NCBI RefSeq assembly: GCF_020179755.1
Contig: NZ_JAIUCY010000001.1
Location: 558,001-622,000 of the forward strand
Length of the DNA stretch: 64,000 nt
Source: Herbaspirillum sp. alder98
Lineage (GTDB): Bacteria > Pseudomonadota > Gammaproteobacteria > Burkholderiales > Burkholderiaceae_D
Direction: 5' to 3'
The translations under genes and the position numbers were made by a program. Below are positions 54,154-63,440 of the stretch, piece after piece. The notes under the pieces were generated by a model. It saw nothing but the letters and a program-made list of their open reading frames with translations. It was not told the DNA's origin and made no database searches. Numbering within the stretch: position 1 is the first letter of the stretch; each line of letters begins with the position of its first letter.

Positions 54154-55971
54154 ATGGGCCAGTTGTCCTTCAATAAAAAACTTTGGTTGCCACTCGTGCT
54201 GAGCCTGATCGCCTTGCTGGCGGTTTCGCTCTTTTCCGCCTTCATGGTGCGCGACATCCGGATCGAGGAACGTCGTGCCGATCTGACCCACATCGGCCAG
54301 ACGGCGCTATCGATCGTCAAGGCTTACGGAGCGCAGGCCGACAGCGGTGCGCTGCCACGCGAAGAAGCGCAAAAGCGCGCCATCGCCGCCATCAAGAGCA
54401 TCCGCTACGGCACCGACGGTTACTTTTCGGTATCCACCTCGGGCCAGGTGATCGTGATGCATCCGATCAAGCCAGAGCTGGACGGCAAGGACCTGTCCAA
54501 TTTCAAGGATCCGGCCGGCACCCTGCTGTTCGTCGAGATCTCGCGCGCCGGTGCGCAACCGGCCGGCAGCTTCGTCAATTACCTGTGGCCCAAGGTGGGC
54601 GCGTCCGAGCCGGTGCCCAAGACATCCTTCGTGATCGGCTACAAACCCTGGGATTGGATGCTGACCACGGGCGTCTACATGGATGACATCAACGCCAGCT
54701 TCATGAATACCCTGTGGCGCCTGGGAGCCCTGTTCGCGGTGGTGGCGCTGGCGCTGTCGGCGCTGGTGGTGACCATCAATCGCGGCATCATGCGCACCAT
54801 CGGCGGCGACCCGCAGAAGGCTGCCGATGTGGCCAACCGGATTGCCCAGGGCGACCTCACCCCGAGCATCGAGACCCGGCCCGGCGACAGCACCAGCCTG
54901 CTGTTTGCGGTGCGCAGCATGCGCGATTCGCTGCTGACGACGATTGCCGCCATCCGCAGTGCGGCCGACACCATCGCCACGGCCTCGGGCGAGATCGCCA
55001 GCGGCAACCTCGACCTGTCGTCGCGCACCGAGCAGCAAGCCGGTTCGCTCGAAGAAACCGCCTCGGCCATGGAGCAACTGACCTCGACCGTGAAGCAGAA
55101 TGCCGATAACGCGCGCCAGGCCAACCAGATGGCCGAATCGGCCTCCGAGGTGGCGGTCCAGGGCGGCAGCGTGGTCGGCGAAGTGGTGCAGACCATGGGC
55201 TCGATCAACGAGTCGTCGCGCAAGATCGTCGACATCATCAGCGTGATCGACAGCATCGCCTTCCAGACCAATATCCTGGCCCTGAATGCCGCCGTGGAAG
55301 CAGCCCGCGCCGGCGAGCAGGGACGCGGCTTTGCGGTGGTGGCCTCGGAAGTGCGTTCGCTGGCGCAGCGCTCGGCCGGCGCCGCCAAGGAAATCAAGGC
55401 CCTGATCGACGACTCGGTGGCCAAGGTCGATGCCGGCAGCAAGCTGGTCGAACAAGCCGGCTCGACCATGACCGAAGTGGTCGCCAGCGTACGTCGCGTA
55501 ACCGATATCGTGGGCGAGATCAGCGCCGCCAGCAGCGAGCAGAGCACCGGCATCGAAGAAGTCAACCGCGCCATCACGCAGATGGACGAGACCACCCAGC
55601 AAAACGCGGCACTGGTCGAGCAGGCCGCCGCGGCGGCCGGCTCGCTGCAGGACCAGGCCGGCTCACTGGCAGGCCTGGTGTCGCGCTTCCAGCTGGACGC
55701 CAGCCACCAGCGACGTCCGGCGACGGCAACCGTCACGGCAGCAACAGCGGCACCTGCCGCCACGCCAACTGCAGCCCGCCCGAGCATCAAGGCTGCTGCG
55801 GCAAAACGTCCGGCCCCGGCGCGCCCTGCCAGCCAGACAGCGCCTGCGGCGTCTTCCGCGCCGTCGCCAGCCAAGGTGGCAGCACCGGCCGCGGCGGCGC
55901 CAGCGCGCCCGGCTTCGAAGTCGCCGTCACGACTGCCAACGGCCGATGACGGCGATTGGGAAACCTTCTGA
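54154..55971 (+). CDS. Methyl-accepting chemotaxis protein with sCache-type sensor and CheR tether
   Basis: 605 aa. TM1 is at residues 9-32, then a single Cache domain (about 35-180: [42 protein letters not shown]), TM2 (188-210), HAMP (212-265) and the signalling domain (270-520) with tip [21 protein letters not shown] long Ala/Pro-rich flexible linker (530-598) leads to the C-terminal DWETF, matching the NWETF CheR/CheB docking pentapeptide. sCache_2 sensors bind small carboxylates. It is a stand-alone gene with its own terminator. Confidence 0.95.
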   Translation: MGQLSFNKKLWLPLVLSLIALLAVSLFSAFMVRDIRIEERRADLTHIGQTALSIVKAYGAQADSGALPREEAQKRAIAAIKSIRYGTDGYFSVSTSGQVIVMHPIKPELDGKDLSNFKDPAGTLLFVEISRAGAQPAGSFVNYLWPKVGASEPVPKTSFVIGYKPWDWMLTTGVYMDDINASFMNTLWRLGALFAVVALALSALVVTINRGIMRTIGGDPQKAADVANRIAQGDLTPSIETRPGDSTSLLFAVRSMRDSLLTTIAAIRSAADTIATASGEIASGNLDLSSRTEQQAGSLEETASAMEQLTSTVKQNADNARQANQMAESASEVAVQGGSVVGEVVQTMGSINESSRKIVDIISVIDSIAFQTNILALNAAVEAARAGEQGRGFAVVASEVRSLAQRSAGAAKEIKALIDDSVAKVDAGSKLVEQAGSTMTEVVASVRRVTDIVGEISAASSEQSTGIEEVNRAITQMDETTQQNAALVEQAAAAAGSLQDQAGSLAGLVSRFQLDASHQRRPATATVTAATAAPAATPTAARPSIKAAAAKRPAPARPASQTAPAASSAPSPAKVAAPAAAAPARPASKSPSRLPTADDGDWETF

Positions 55972-55991
55972 TCGCTACGATCAAGTGCCCG

Positions 55992-56026
55992 ATGTCGAAG
56001 CCCGCCGATGCGGGCTTCGACATTTT
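55992..56026 (+). terminator. Terminator of the chemoreceptor gene
   Basis: ATGTCGAAGCCCGC-CGAT-GCGGGCTTCGACAT, a perfect 14-bp stem, then TTT, 20 bp after the stop. Confidence 0.9.
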
Positions 56027-56135
56027 CACGGCGATAAAAAGCAATTTATAAGAATTTTGCAATACAAGGCCTGGGGCCGAATCAGGACAATGCCGACATT
56101 ACGCAACATTGCGACAACTCAAGGCATAGGTCCCG

Positions 56136-56825
56136 ATGACACTCCCATTCGCCCCTCACTCCTGCCGCATTCCTGCCGCATTCCTGCTCCGATTCTTCCT
56201 GCTGCTCGCCCTGGCCTGCCATGGTGCGGCGGCACATGCGCTGCCATCGGTCGAATTGAAAGTAAAGGGCACCGTGCGGCCCTCCGCCTGCACGCCCAGC
56301 CTCAGCAGTGATGGCGTGCTGGACTATGGCGTCATCGCCATCGCCAGCCTCAACCCCATGCATCCCACCGTGCTGCCGATACGCGATATCACGCTCACCG
56401 TCGATTGCCGCGAACCCGCCAGCATCGCACTGGCGGTGGTCGACAATCGGGCGATGTCGCGTGTATTCGGGCTGTTCGATGACTCAGTTGCCAGCATCGG
56501 CTCGACCTTCGGCCTGGGCATGGCGGCGGGCTACAAGCTGGGCGGCTATCGCATCTCGTTCGACGCCAGCGCCACCGCCGATGGCCAGCCGGTCAGCAGC
56601 ATCATGTCGTCCAACAAGGGGCTCAGCTGGAGAAGCAATGTCGGATATCTGCGGCATACGGGCCACTACTTCGGCTTCAGCCAGGACGGCGCCACCTTGT
56701 CCACCCAGAAGGTATTGAATGCGCCGTTGCGCATACAGGCGGTGCTCAACAGTGGGCCGGATTTTCCACGTGGCGAAGAGTTGCAGCTGGATGGGTCGGC
56801 GACGATTGAATTGAAATATCTTTGA
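56136..56825 (+). CDS. DUF1120 (fimbrial-subunit-like) secreted protein
   Basis: 229 aa. It has a long signal peptide (hydrophobic AAFLLRFFLLLALACHGAAA, cleavage near AHA). The mature part begins LPSVELKVKGTVRPSACTPSL, where the G-T-x-x-P-x-x-C motif with Cys near residue 52 and a second Cys in TVDCREPA is typical of DUF1120 beta-fimbria-like subunits. The C-terminal strand GSATIELKYL fits donor-strand assembly. No chaperone or usher gene is adjacent, so it is an orphan subunit. The signal region contains a 13-bp tandem repeat (CCTGCCGCATT). Confidence 0.83.
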   Translation: MTLPFAPHSCRIPAAFLLRFFLLLALACHGAAAHALPSVELKVKGTVRPSACTPSLSSDGVLDYGVIAIASLNPMHPTVLPIRDITLTVDCREPASIALAVVDNRAMSRVFGLFDDSVASIGSTFGLGMAAGYKLGGYRISFDASATADGQPVSSIMSSNKGLSWRSNVGYLRHTGHYFGFSQDGATLSTQKVLNAPLRIQAVLNSGPDFPRGEELQLDGSATIELKYL

Positions 56826-57148
56826 AGGGATGGTCGCTGGTCGAGGGGAAGAAGGTCGCTACTGCCCCCGGGACCTGCGGCAAATCCGACTGCAATATTG
56901 CAGCCCGACATCTATTGCCCGTCCTGCCCGGAACCATGACACGCGATATTGTCAAAACAATATTGATTCGCCCCTGGCTGTGTTTTTTATCGCACTTTTG
57001 ACATCATCGAACGTCGAACGGCAATTCGTCATAGTATGCTCGGAACACATTCCTTGATGAGAGGCGTTCTGAACCAGGCAAGACGTAAAGGCTTGACGTG
57101 CCAATCGGCTAGTACCCAACGAGCATCAATTCTCGAAAGGAAGCAGAC
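56826..57148. other. Gap before the 62-aa gene, with two palindromes
   Basis: 323 bp without a gene. It contains the perfect 14-bp palindrome CTGCAATATTGCAG (56890-56903) and the inverted repeat ATATTGT-CAAA-ACAATAT (56946-56963), both likely protein-binding or hairpin sites. TTGACA at 56998-57003 could be a -35 but no good -10 follows at 17 bp. Confidence 0.45.
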
Positions 57149-57337
57149 ATGACGCAACCACCAAAAAACATTTCCGCACTGATGTGCGAACTGAGCGTGG
57201 CGCTGGCCGATCTATCCGAGAAGATGAGTAATCTCTCGATCACCCTCGAAAACCATTATCTCGATTCCAACGCGGCAGAACCGGTCGCCATGCTGGAAGC
57301 CGCACGCGAAACCATCGAAAAGGCCCGCGGCCATTGA
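57149..57337 (+). CDS. Hypothetical 62-aa helical protein
   Basis: Family not recognised. It is probably all-helical and amphipathic (ALMCELSVALADLSEKMSNL, AMLEAARETIEKARG), with no signal or membrane segment. AAAGGAAG lies seven bases before the ATG, a good ribosome site. It is preceded by a long gap with palindromes, so it may be a regulated single gene. Confidence 0.65.
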   Translation: MTQPPKNISALMCELSVALADLSEKMSNLSITLENHYLDSNAAEPVAMLEAARETIEKARGH

Positions 57338-57436
57338 GATTGGCAGGCAGCCGGACACACTCCGACTGAACATCCTGCGACTGACGAATATAGTCAGAGC
57401 ACGGCTTCAAGAACGCCCTGTACTCCCCCCACAGCG

Positions 57437-57799
57437 TCAGCCCCCCGAATCGATCAGCCACAATACCGCCAATGGTGCTGCGGCATAGGCGGACCAACGC
57501 GCGTACGCCGGCATGCGCGCGGGCACGTAGGTCAGCGACAACACCTGAAGCACACCGGCAATGGCCAGCACGCCCAGGCAGGCCACCGGACCGATGGTCC
57601 AGCCCTGCATGCGCACTGTCACCGCGAAGGTCAGACCGATACCGAGCGTTCCCAGCCCGCGCATGCGTCGGCGCAGTGCAGGTTCGGGCTCGGCACCGCG
57701 ACCATGGATATCGGCATAGTGGCGGTCCATCGCAATGGCCAATGCGCCCCACGCCCCATACGCCAGCACCAGTGCCAGCGCGAATCCCAGCAAGCTCAT
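57437..57799 (-). CDS. DUF3325 family inner-membrane protein
   Basis: 120 aa, four hydrophobic segments (LLGFALALVLAYGAWGALAIAM first), with RHYADIHGRG in the first loop and an Arg-rich RRRMRGLG turn. DUF3325 proteins are encoded with PepSY and DUF3649 membrane proteins in iron-uptake loci. The ATGA overlap with the PepSY gene shows it is the last member of this Fur-boxed operon. Biochemical role unknown. Confidence 0.85.
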   Translation of the reverse strand: MSLLGFALALVLAYGAWGALAIAMDRHYADIHGRGAEPEPALRRRMRGLGTLGIGLTFAVTVRMQGWTIGPVACLGVLAIAGVLQVLSLTYVPARMPAYARWSAYAAAPLAVLWLIDSGG

Positions 57800-59427
57800 G
57801 CCGCCTCCTTCAATTTGGCCGGCGCCGCCTTGCTCGCCGGTGATGCCTTGGCCTGTTTCTTTTCGCGTCGATGCAATACCCGCACCACCAGCGCCAGCGC
57901 AATGCCCAGCAACAATACGGTGATGTCAAAGCCCGCCACCGACCACGGTCCACGGCCCTGGAACAGCGTGACGCCAAGATGCGAATGGGTAGTGAACACG
58001 TTGAGCACCGGAATGCCGATCAGCATCGCTGCGCCCACCGACAACTGGAAGCGCCACATGCCCATGCTGGGACGCAGCTGAGCCAGCACGGCCGCTATCG
58101 CCCAGGCCGCAAAGAAGCAGTTGATCTCCATCTGCGGACGCTGCGGCAGGCCCACCGGCAGCAGCCGGTTGGCCCAGAAATAGGCGGCAAATGCAATCGG
58201 CAAGCCGGCGATGGCGCCGATGTTGAGCGCATCGACCAGGCGCAGGCCGAAGCTGCGCGCGGCGCCCTGCGCCAGCGCCTTGGCCTGCTTCTGGCGCGTC
58301 TTGACGGCCCATAGCAAGGCGCCACTGGCGACCATGATGCAACCCGACAAACCGCAGATGAAGAACAGCACGCGCAGCCACGCGTCTGCAAAATGCGCCA
58401 TGTGCAAGCCATACAGCGCGCCGCGCGTGACTGCCGTACCGCTCGGGTCTTCGCCGGCCGTGGACGTCGGGGCGCCGGTGACGCCGTCGAAGACCATCGC
58501 CGGTTGCAGATAGGAAAGCGTGCGGGTGCGCTGGCGCGTGATCACGACCGATGCATGTTCATGACCCGGGTTATTGACCACGATGGTCGCCAGCCCGGCC
58601 CCGTTCCAGTGCGCCTGGGCCTGTTCTGCAATCGGCACCAGCGGCGCCAGCTTGGCGGGACCACCGGCCTCGCCGTTACGACCGGCGACGGTCGGGAAGA
58701 CGTCGGCGAAGAACGCGTTCTCGCCCTGCTCCTTGTAGGCGCTCTGGATGCCCCAGGGCATGATCATGAACATCAGCGTGATCAGGCCGGTATAGGTGAT
58801 CATCAGGTGGTAGGGCAACGCCAGCACAGCCGTGGCGTTATGCGCATCAAGCCACGAACGCTGGCCCTTGCCCGGGCGGAACGTAAAGAAATCCTTGAAG
58901 ATGCGCTTGTGGGTGATGATGCCGCTGATGATCGCCACCAGCATGAACATGGCACAGATACTGACGATCCAGCGTGCCCAGGTGACCGGCATGTAGTGCA
59001 GGTCGAAGTGCAGGCGATAAAGAAATTCGCCACCACGGGTCTCGCGGGCATCGCTCTGCTTCTGGCCGGTGGCCGGGTCGAGTATTTCGCTCTTGAAGCG
59101 CCCCCGTGGATTGCCCTTGCCATCCTTGGGCGGTTGCGGCACCCAACCCACCCGCAGGGCGCTGCTGCGGTCCGCCGGCAGCGTGATGAACCAGCGCTGC
59201 GCATCGGCGGCATTGTGCTCCAGATGCGCCACCGCATGCTGCAGGGCGACCTGCTGCGAGACCGGCTCGGCCGACCTCACGTGCAGCTCGGGGGTCATCC
59301 ACAGCGTGATCTCTTCCTTGAAGTAGCTGGCGGTGCCGGCTGAAAACACCAGCAGCAGCACCCAGCACACCAGGAGACCACTCCAGGTGTGCAGCCAGGC
59401 CATCGATTGGCGGAAACCTTCTCTCAT
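57796..59427 (-). CDS. PepSY-associated transmembrane protein (iron-associated, possibly a ferric reductase)
   Basis: 543 aa. The first helix MREGFRQSMAWLHTWSGLLV carries the H-x-W-x-G motif of PepSY_TM proteins. More helices lie near residues 165, 205, 335 and 380-500, with His residues (LHFDLHYMP, GLHMAHFADAW) placed as possible haem ligands. A PepSY-like periplasmic part lies between. Such proteins act beside siderophore receptors and are thought to reduce ferric chelates. GGAG precedes the ATG at 59427, which overlaps the DUF3649 stop. Confidence 0.88.
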   Translation of the reverse strand: MREGFRQSMAWLHTWSGLLVCWVLLLVFSAGTASYFKEEITLWMTPELHVRSAEPVSQQVALQHAVAHLEHNAADAQRWFITLPADRSSALRVGWVPQPPKDGKGNPRGRFKSEILDPATGQKQSDARETRGGEFLYRLHFDLHYMPVTWARWIVSICAMFMLVAIISGIITHKRIFKDFFTFRPGKGQRSWLDAHNATAVLALPYHLMITYTGLITLMFMIMPWGIQSAYKEQGENAFFADVFPTVAGRNGEAGGPAKLAPLVPIAEQAQAHWNGAGLATIVVNNPGHEHASVVITRQRTRTLSYLQPAMVFDGVTGAPTSTAGEDPSGTAVTRGALYGLHMAHFADAWLRVLFFICGLSGCIMVASGALLWAVKTRQKQAKALAQGAARSFGLRLVDALNIGAIAGLPIAFAAYFWANRLLPVGLPQRPQMEINCFFAAWAIAAVLAQLRPSMGMWRFQLSVGAAMLIGIPVLNVFTTHSHLGVTLFQGRGPWSVAGFDITVLLLGIALALVVRVLHRREKKQAKASPASKAAPAKLKEAA

Positions 59428-59726
59428 GACGCGCTCCGCCGCAACCACTCCAGTCCACCCAGCACCAGCAGCGGCAGCGCCACTGCGGCCCAGGCACGCC
59501 AGGCATCACGCGCGGCGAATACCCAGATCACCACGACGGTGAAGACGATGAAGCTGAACATGGTGGCCGTCATCACGGCATCGGCCCGGGCCATCGGCAG
59601 CCAGGCTGCCAACAGCGACGTACTCAGAGAGGCCAATGCATAGCCGCCAGCAACAGCGGCTACCAGGCGCGAAAGGACGGCCAGGCGGTAATACGCCGTC
59701 GGGCCGGATTGCGTCGTCGATTTCAT
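59424..59726 (-). CDS. DUF3649 family inner-membrane protein
   Basis: 100 aa, three membrane segments. YRLAVLSRLVAAVAGGYALASL near the N-terminus and MTATMFSFIVFTVVVIWVFAARDAWRAW are characteristic of DUF3649, a partner of PepSY and DUF3325 proteins in iron-regulated operons. It begins 20 bp after the DUF4198 gene and overlaps the PepSY gene by 4 bp. Role unknown. Confidence 0.85.
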   Translation of the reverse strand: MKSTTQSGPTAYYRLAVLSRLVAAVAGGYALASLSTSLLAAWLPMARADAVMTATMFSFIVFTVVVIWVFAARDAWRAWAAVALPLLVLGGLEWLRRSAS

Positions 59727-59746
59727 TGTTTCCGCACAGTCCCGCT

Positions 59747-60466
59747 TTACTTGTTAGGCTTGGCCGCAGGACCTGCTGGCACGGCCTTGATCCCCTTGGC
59801 CTGCACCAGCGACAGCGTGGTCACGAAGCTGGCGGTGTCGAAGGCCTTGCCGTCGCGCTCGCCGGTGACCTTGTCGGTATGGTGCACTTCAGCCACGTAG
59901 GCGCCTTGCCACGGCAGGTCGAACTGCACCAGGCCCTGCTCGTCGGAATGCGCTTCCTTGGCCCAGCCGGACTGCACCACCAGGCCGACCTTGGCCTTGG
60001 GCAATGGCTGGTTCTTGTAAGTTACCTTGAACTGGCCTGGCTTGCCGGTCGGCAGCAGATCCAGCGTCAGGCGCGGTTCCTGGGCGGCGTCGGAGGTCAC
60101 CAGTCGTGCCGCCGGGGTCCACGCGGTACGCACCGGGGTGCCGCCGCCGTGCTTGTTCTCGAAGACCGGGTAATGCGATTCCTCAGCGACGATCGATTCG
60201 CCGCGCGCCGCCTTGGCCGACAGGTTGAAGGCATTGGACTTCTTGCTCACGTCGAGCGTGCGATCGCCGTTGGGCGTGATCAGCACGGCGCTCGGATTGA
60301 CGAACTTGTCGAGCAGGCCGGGCGATGCTTCGCGCAGGTTTTCGCCGAACTCGCCGAAATACAATTGGGCGCCCTTGCTATCTTGCTGCAGCCAGATCTG
60401 GTGCGCCGAAGCCGGGGCCAGTACGAAAGTGGACAGCAGAGCAGAGACGATCGCCAAACGCTTCAT
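59747..60466 (-). CDS. DUF4198 periplasmic protein of the iron-associated operon
   Basis: 239 aa. It has a signal peptide MKRLAIVSALLSTFVLAPAS, cleavage before HQIWLQQ, leaving an N-terminal His as often in metal-related DUF4198/NikM-like proteins. The Ig-like beta domain ends near 225. The segment VTYKNQPLPKAKVGLVV matches the domain's carboxypeptidase-regulatory-like repeat. AAGGAATAC precedes the ATG at 60466. It is first in a four-gene operon (DUF4198, DUF3649, PepSY, DUF3325) behind a Fur box, and probably helps metal uptake. Confidence 0.85.
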   Translation of the reverse strand: MKRLAIVSALLSTFVLAPASAHQIWLQQDSKGAQLYFGEFGENLREASPGLLDKFVNPSAVLITPNGDRTLDVSKKSNAFNLSAKAARGESIVAEESHYPVFENKHGGGTPVRTAWTPAARLVTSDAAQEPRLTLDLLPTGKPGQFKVTYKNQPLPKAKVGLVVQSGWAKEAHSDEQGLVQFDLPWQGAYVAEVHHTDKVTGERDGKAFDTASFVTTLSLVQAKGIKAVPAGPAAKPNK

Positions 60467-60931
60467 GAGGGTATTCCTTTCAGTAATTGTTATCCGGATG
60501 ATATCCAGTGGGCAAACGGCACTGGCGTGACCAATGCCGTTTCGTTTGGCGCGAATCGGTGTCATCGGGACTGGCAGGGAGGCGATGCGGACGATGCAAC
60601 ACGGTCAATGGCGGTTCCCGATGACTGGCGCCCTCTTCGCCACGCGGGCAGCAAAGGGATGCGCTCTGTTTTATCTCAACTAAGTCTAATTTTTGAGAAT
60701 GATTATCATTATATTGCCTGCTCGCACATCGGACAAGAAGCATCTCTGCCCCATGACGACGACTCGCATCTGCCTTGATCCAGGCCAGATGGAATGACGC
60801 ACGGAAGGCAGCACTGGATGGAAACAGGATGGACACGACAAGTAGCCGCCCACCGGGAACCCGGGGCGGCCACTATCCACGTTGCCAGCGGATGGCAGGT
60901 CTGGAAGAAAGACTAAGTGAGCCTAGCTAAA
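60467..60931. other. Leader and promoter gap of the iron-associated operon
   Basis: 465 bp without a gene that I accept. It contains the Fur box and promoter (60695-60736), and about 235 nt of leader between the predicted start site and the DUF4198 gene, long enough for further regulation, although I see no clear structure. The remainder towards uraH is featureless. Confidence 0.5.
60695..60736 (-). promoter_or_regulatory. Fur box overlapping a sigma-70 promoter
   Basis: GAGAATGATTATCATTATA (60695-60713) closely matches the 19-bp Fur consensus. On the minus strand TATAAT (60708-60713) is a perfect -10 inside it, with TTGTCC (60731-60736) as -35 at 17 bp. Iron-bound Fur would block this promoter, so the operon at 57437-60466 should be induced by iron limitation. 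Confidence 0.88.
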
Positions 60932-61285
60932 TCAACTGCCGCGATAGGTCGAGTAAGCCCAGGGCGAGACGACTAACGGAACATGGTAGTTCTGGGCCGG
61001 GTCGGCGATCCCGAAGGCGATCACCACCTCATCGACAAAACGCGGTTCCGGCACCTGCACACCCTGGGCGGCAAAATAATCGCCTGCCCCGAACACCAGT
61101 TCGTATTTGCCGGCGTGCAGGGCGTCGCCGGCCAGCAGCGGCTCGTCGCAGCGGCCATCTTCGTTAGTGACCGCCTGCCGCACCAGGCGGCGCTGGCCCT
61201 GCTCGATGGCATACAGGGAAAGGGCCACGCCGGCGCCCGGTTTTCCCTTGGTGATGTCCAGCACGTGCGTACTCAGCTTGCCCAT
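60932..61285 (-). CDS. uraH: 5-hydroxyisourate hydrolase
   Basis: 117 aa transthyretin-like enzyme, hydrolysing 5-hydroxyisourate to OHCU in urate breakdown. THVLDITKGKPGAGVALSLY is the N-terminal family block (catalytic His7), and the C-terminus YSTYRGS is the diagnostic YRGS motif. It is divergent from the uraD-allC fusion gene (267 bp apart), giving consecutive steps of one pathway. No urate oxidase is in the window. Confidence 0.95.
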   Translation of the reverse strand: MGKLSTHVLDITKGKPGAGVALSLYAIEQGQRRLVRQAVTNEDGRCDEPLLAGDALHAGKYELVFGAGDYFAAQGVQVPEPRFVDEVVIAFGIADPAQNYHVPLVVSPWAYSTYRGS

Positions 61286-61552
61286 TGTTTCCCCTGATAT
61301 CCGAGTCGGTAAAAGATGGCGTCATGATATACCGGCGCATGGTCTTCCCGCCGCCAGATCGGTGCGCCGCAAGAATTCGGCAGCCGTTGATGACATAAGC
61401 TGATGCCAAGCCGCTGCAGATGTTTTAAAGTCTATGCTTTATATAAAGCGGCCAGAAAAGTCAGCCTGCAAGCCATCGTCGCCGATGCTGCTGCCTCGAC
61501 AATCCGGCGCGACAATCGGCCGCCGCCACGCTCAGCCAGCAATCCCTTAGCC

Positions 61553-63316
61553 ATGAACATGACCCTCGACCAACTCAATACCGCCGACGCCACCGCTTTC
61601 GCCACTGCGCTCCATGGCATCTACGAGCATTCGCCATGGATCCCGCAGCGCGCCGCGGCGCAACGCCCGTTCGCCACGCTGACGGCGCTCAAGCTGGCGC
61701 TGCAGAAGGTGGTGGTGAGCGCCACCCGCGACGAACAACTGGGTCTGGTGCGGGCGCACCCGGAACTGGCTGGCAAGGCCGACATCGCCGGCGAGCTGAC
61801 CGCCGAATCGACCGGTGAACAGGCGCGCGCCGGGCTCAACATGTGCACGCCCGACGAATTCGCCACGCTGCAACGACTCAATGCCGACTACAACGCCAGG
61901 TTCGGCTTTCCGTTCATCCTGGCAGTCAAGGGACCGACCGGACAGGGCCTGGCGCGCAGCCAGATCATCGCCACCTTCACTCGCCGCCTGAAGAACCAGC
62001 CGGAAGACGAACTGCGTGAAGCGCTGCGACAGATCGGACGGATCGCCGAAATGCGCATCAACGACCTGCTGAGCCACCAGCCGGCGTTGGGCGCGCTGGT
62101 CATGCAATGGGCCGAAGAGATCGGCGCACTGTCCGAGGATGAAGGCGCGCTGACCTGTACTTATCTGACCGAGCCGCATCGGCAGACCGCGCAGCGCCTG
62201 GCGCAGTGGATGCGCGAGGCCGGCATGCAGGTGCAGATCGATGCGGTGGGCAATGTGGTCGGCCGCTACCTCTCGAACGATCCCCAGGCCAAGACCCTGA
62301 TGACCGGCTCGCACTACGACACGGTGCGCAACGGCGGCAAGTACGACGGCCGCGAAGGCATCCTGATCCCGATCGCGCTGGTGAAGCATCTGAAGGAGCG
62401 CGGCGAGACCCTGCCGTTCCATTTCGAGGTGATCGGCTTCTCGGAAGAAGAAGGGGTGCGCTTCAAGAGCACGTTTCTCGGTAGCAATGCCGTCATCGGC
62501 CAATTCGACATGAACCTGCTCGACTTGCAGGACCGCGACGGCATCAGCATGCGCGAGGTGATCACCCAGGCCGGTCACGACGTCGCCGCGATCCCGCAGA
62601 TCGCGCGCGATCCGGCCGACCTGCTGGGCTATGTCGAGGTGCATATCGAACAGGGCCCGGTGCTGCTGAACCGCGACCTGCCGGTGGGCATCGTCACCTC
62701 CATCGCCGGCAGTTCGCGTTATCTGGTCGACCTCAAGGGCGTGGCCAGCCATGCCGGCACCACGCCGATGGACATGCGTCGCGACGCCGCCACAGCCGCC
62801 GCCGAGATCATCCTGTATGTCGAACAGCGTTGCGCGCAGGACCAGCACGCCTCGCTGGTCGGCACGGTGGGCCAGTTGCAGGTGCCGCGCGGCTCGACCA
62901 ACGTGATCCCCGGCGCCTGCCAGCTGTCGCTCGACATCCGCGCCGCGCGCGACGATATCCGCCAGGCAGCCGTGGCCGATGTGCTGGCGCGCATCACTGA
63001 AATCTGCGAGCGCCGCGGTGTCGAGGTCAAGCTGGAAGAGACCGTGTCGGCCCCGGCCGCGCCCTGCGCGCCGTGGCTCATGCAGCAACTGGCGGCGGCC
63101 ACCGGGCGTGCCGGCATTGCCCCGTTCGAACTGGCGTCCGGCGCCGGTCACGATGCCATGACGATTGCCCGCCTGACCGACGTCTGCATGCTGTTTACCC
63201 GCTGCGGCAACGGCGGCATCAGCCACAATCCGCTGGAAACCATGACCGCCGACGATGCCGAGGTGTCGGCGCAGATCCTGCTGGACTTCCTGCGCAGCTT
63301 CAAACCCAAGGCCTGA
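61553..63316 (+). CDS. Fused OHCU decarboxylase and allantoate amidohydrolase
   Basis: 587 aa, bifunctional. Residues 1-170 are UraD (catalytic His69 in RAHPELAGKA, then STGEQARAGL), which decarboxylates OHCU to S-allantoin. Residues about 175-587 are an AllC/M20-type allantoate amidohydrolase with GSHYDTV (His254, Asp256), GGKYDGREG, the SEEEGVRF glutamates, VEVHIEQGPVL and GAGHDAM. Allantoin must first be opened to allantoate by an allantoinase not seen here. The start at ATG 61553 (or 61559) is fixed by the UraD domain; the ribosome site is weak. The fusion leaves no gap for an internal start. Confidence 0.92.
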   Translation: MNMTLDQLNTADATAFATALHGIYEHSPWIPQRAAAQRPFATLTALKLALQKVVVSATRDEQLGLVRAHPELAGKADIAGELTAESTGEQARAGLNMCTPDEFATLQRLNADYNARFGFPFILAVKGPTGQGLARSQIIATFTRRLKNQPEDELREALRQIGRIAEMRINDLLSHQPALGALVMQWAEEIGALSEDEGALTCTYLTEPHRQTAQRLAQWMREAGMQVQIDAVGNVVGRYLSNDPQAKTLMTGSHYDTVRNGGKYDGREGILIPIALVKHLKERGETLPFHFEVIGFSEEEGVRFKSTFLGSNAVIGQFDMNLLDLQDRDGISMREVITQAGHDVAAIPQIARDPADLLGYVEVHIEQGPVLLNRDLPVGIVTSIAGSSRYLVDLKGVASHAGTTPMDMRRDAATAAAEIILYVEQRCAQDQHASLVGTVGQLQVPRGSTNVIPGACQLSLDIRAARDDIRQAAVADVLARITEICERRGVEVKLEETVSAPAAPCAPWLMQQLAAATGRAGIAPFELASGAGHDAMTIARLTDVCMLFTRCGNGGISHNPLETMTADDAEVSAQILLDFLRSFKPKA

Positions 63317-63440
63317 GCATGACGGGCGCAGCCACGCGCTGCGCCCTCGCCGCCCATTGCCACACCAACCATCGCCCTTTTTCGGTGCACAATACGTCCT
63401 GACCGAAAAACCCGCGCCCGTCGCCCTGCCCCCGCCGATC

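Noticed and set aside
60480..60836. 118-codon minus-strand frame before the DUF4198 gene
   Set aside because: It crosses the Fur box and promoter, has no ribosome site and no domain-like composition.
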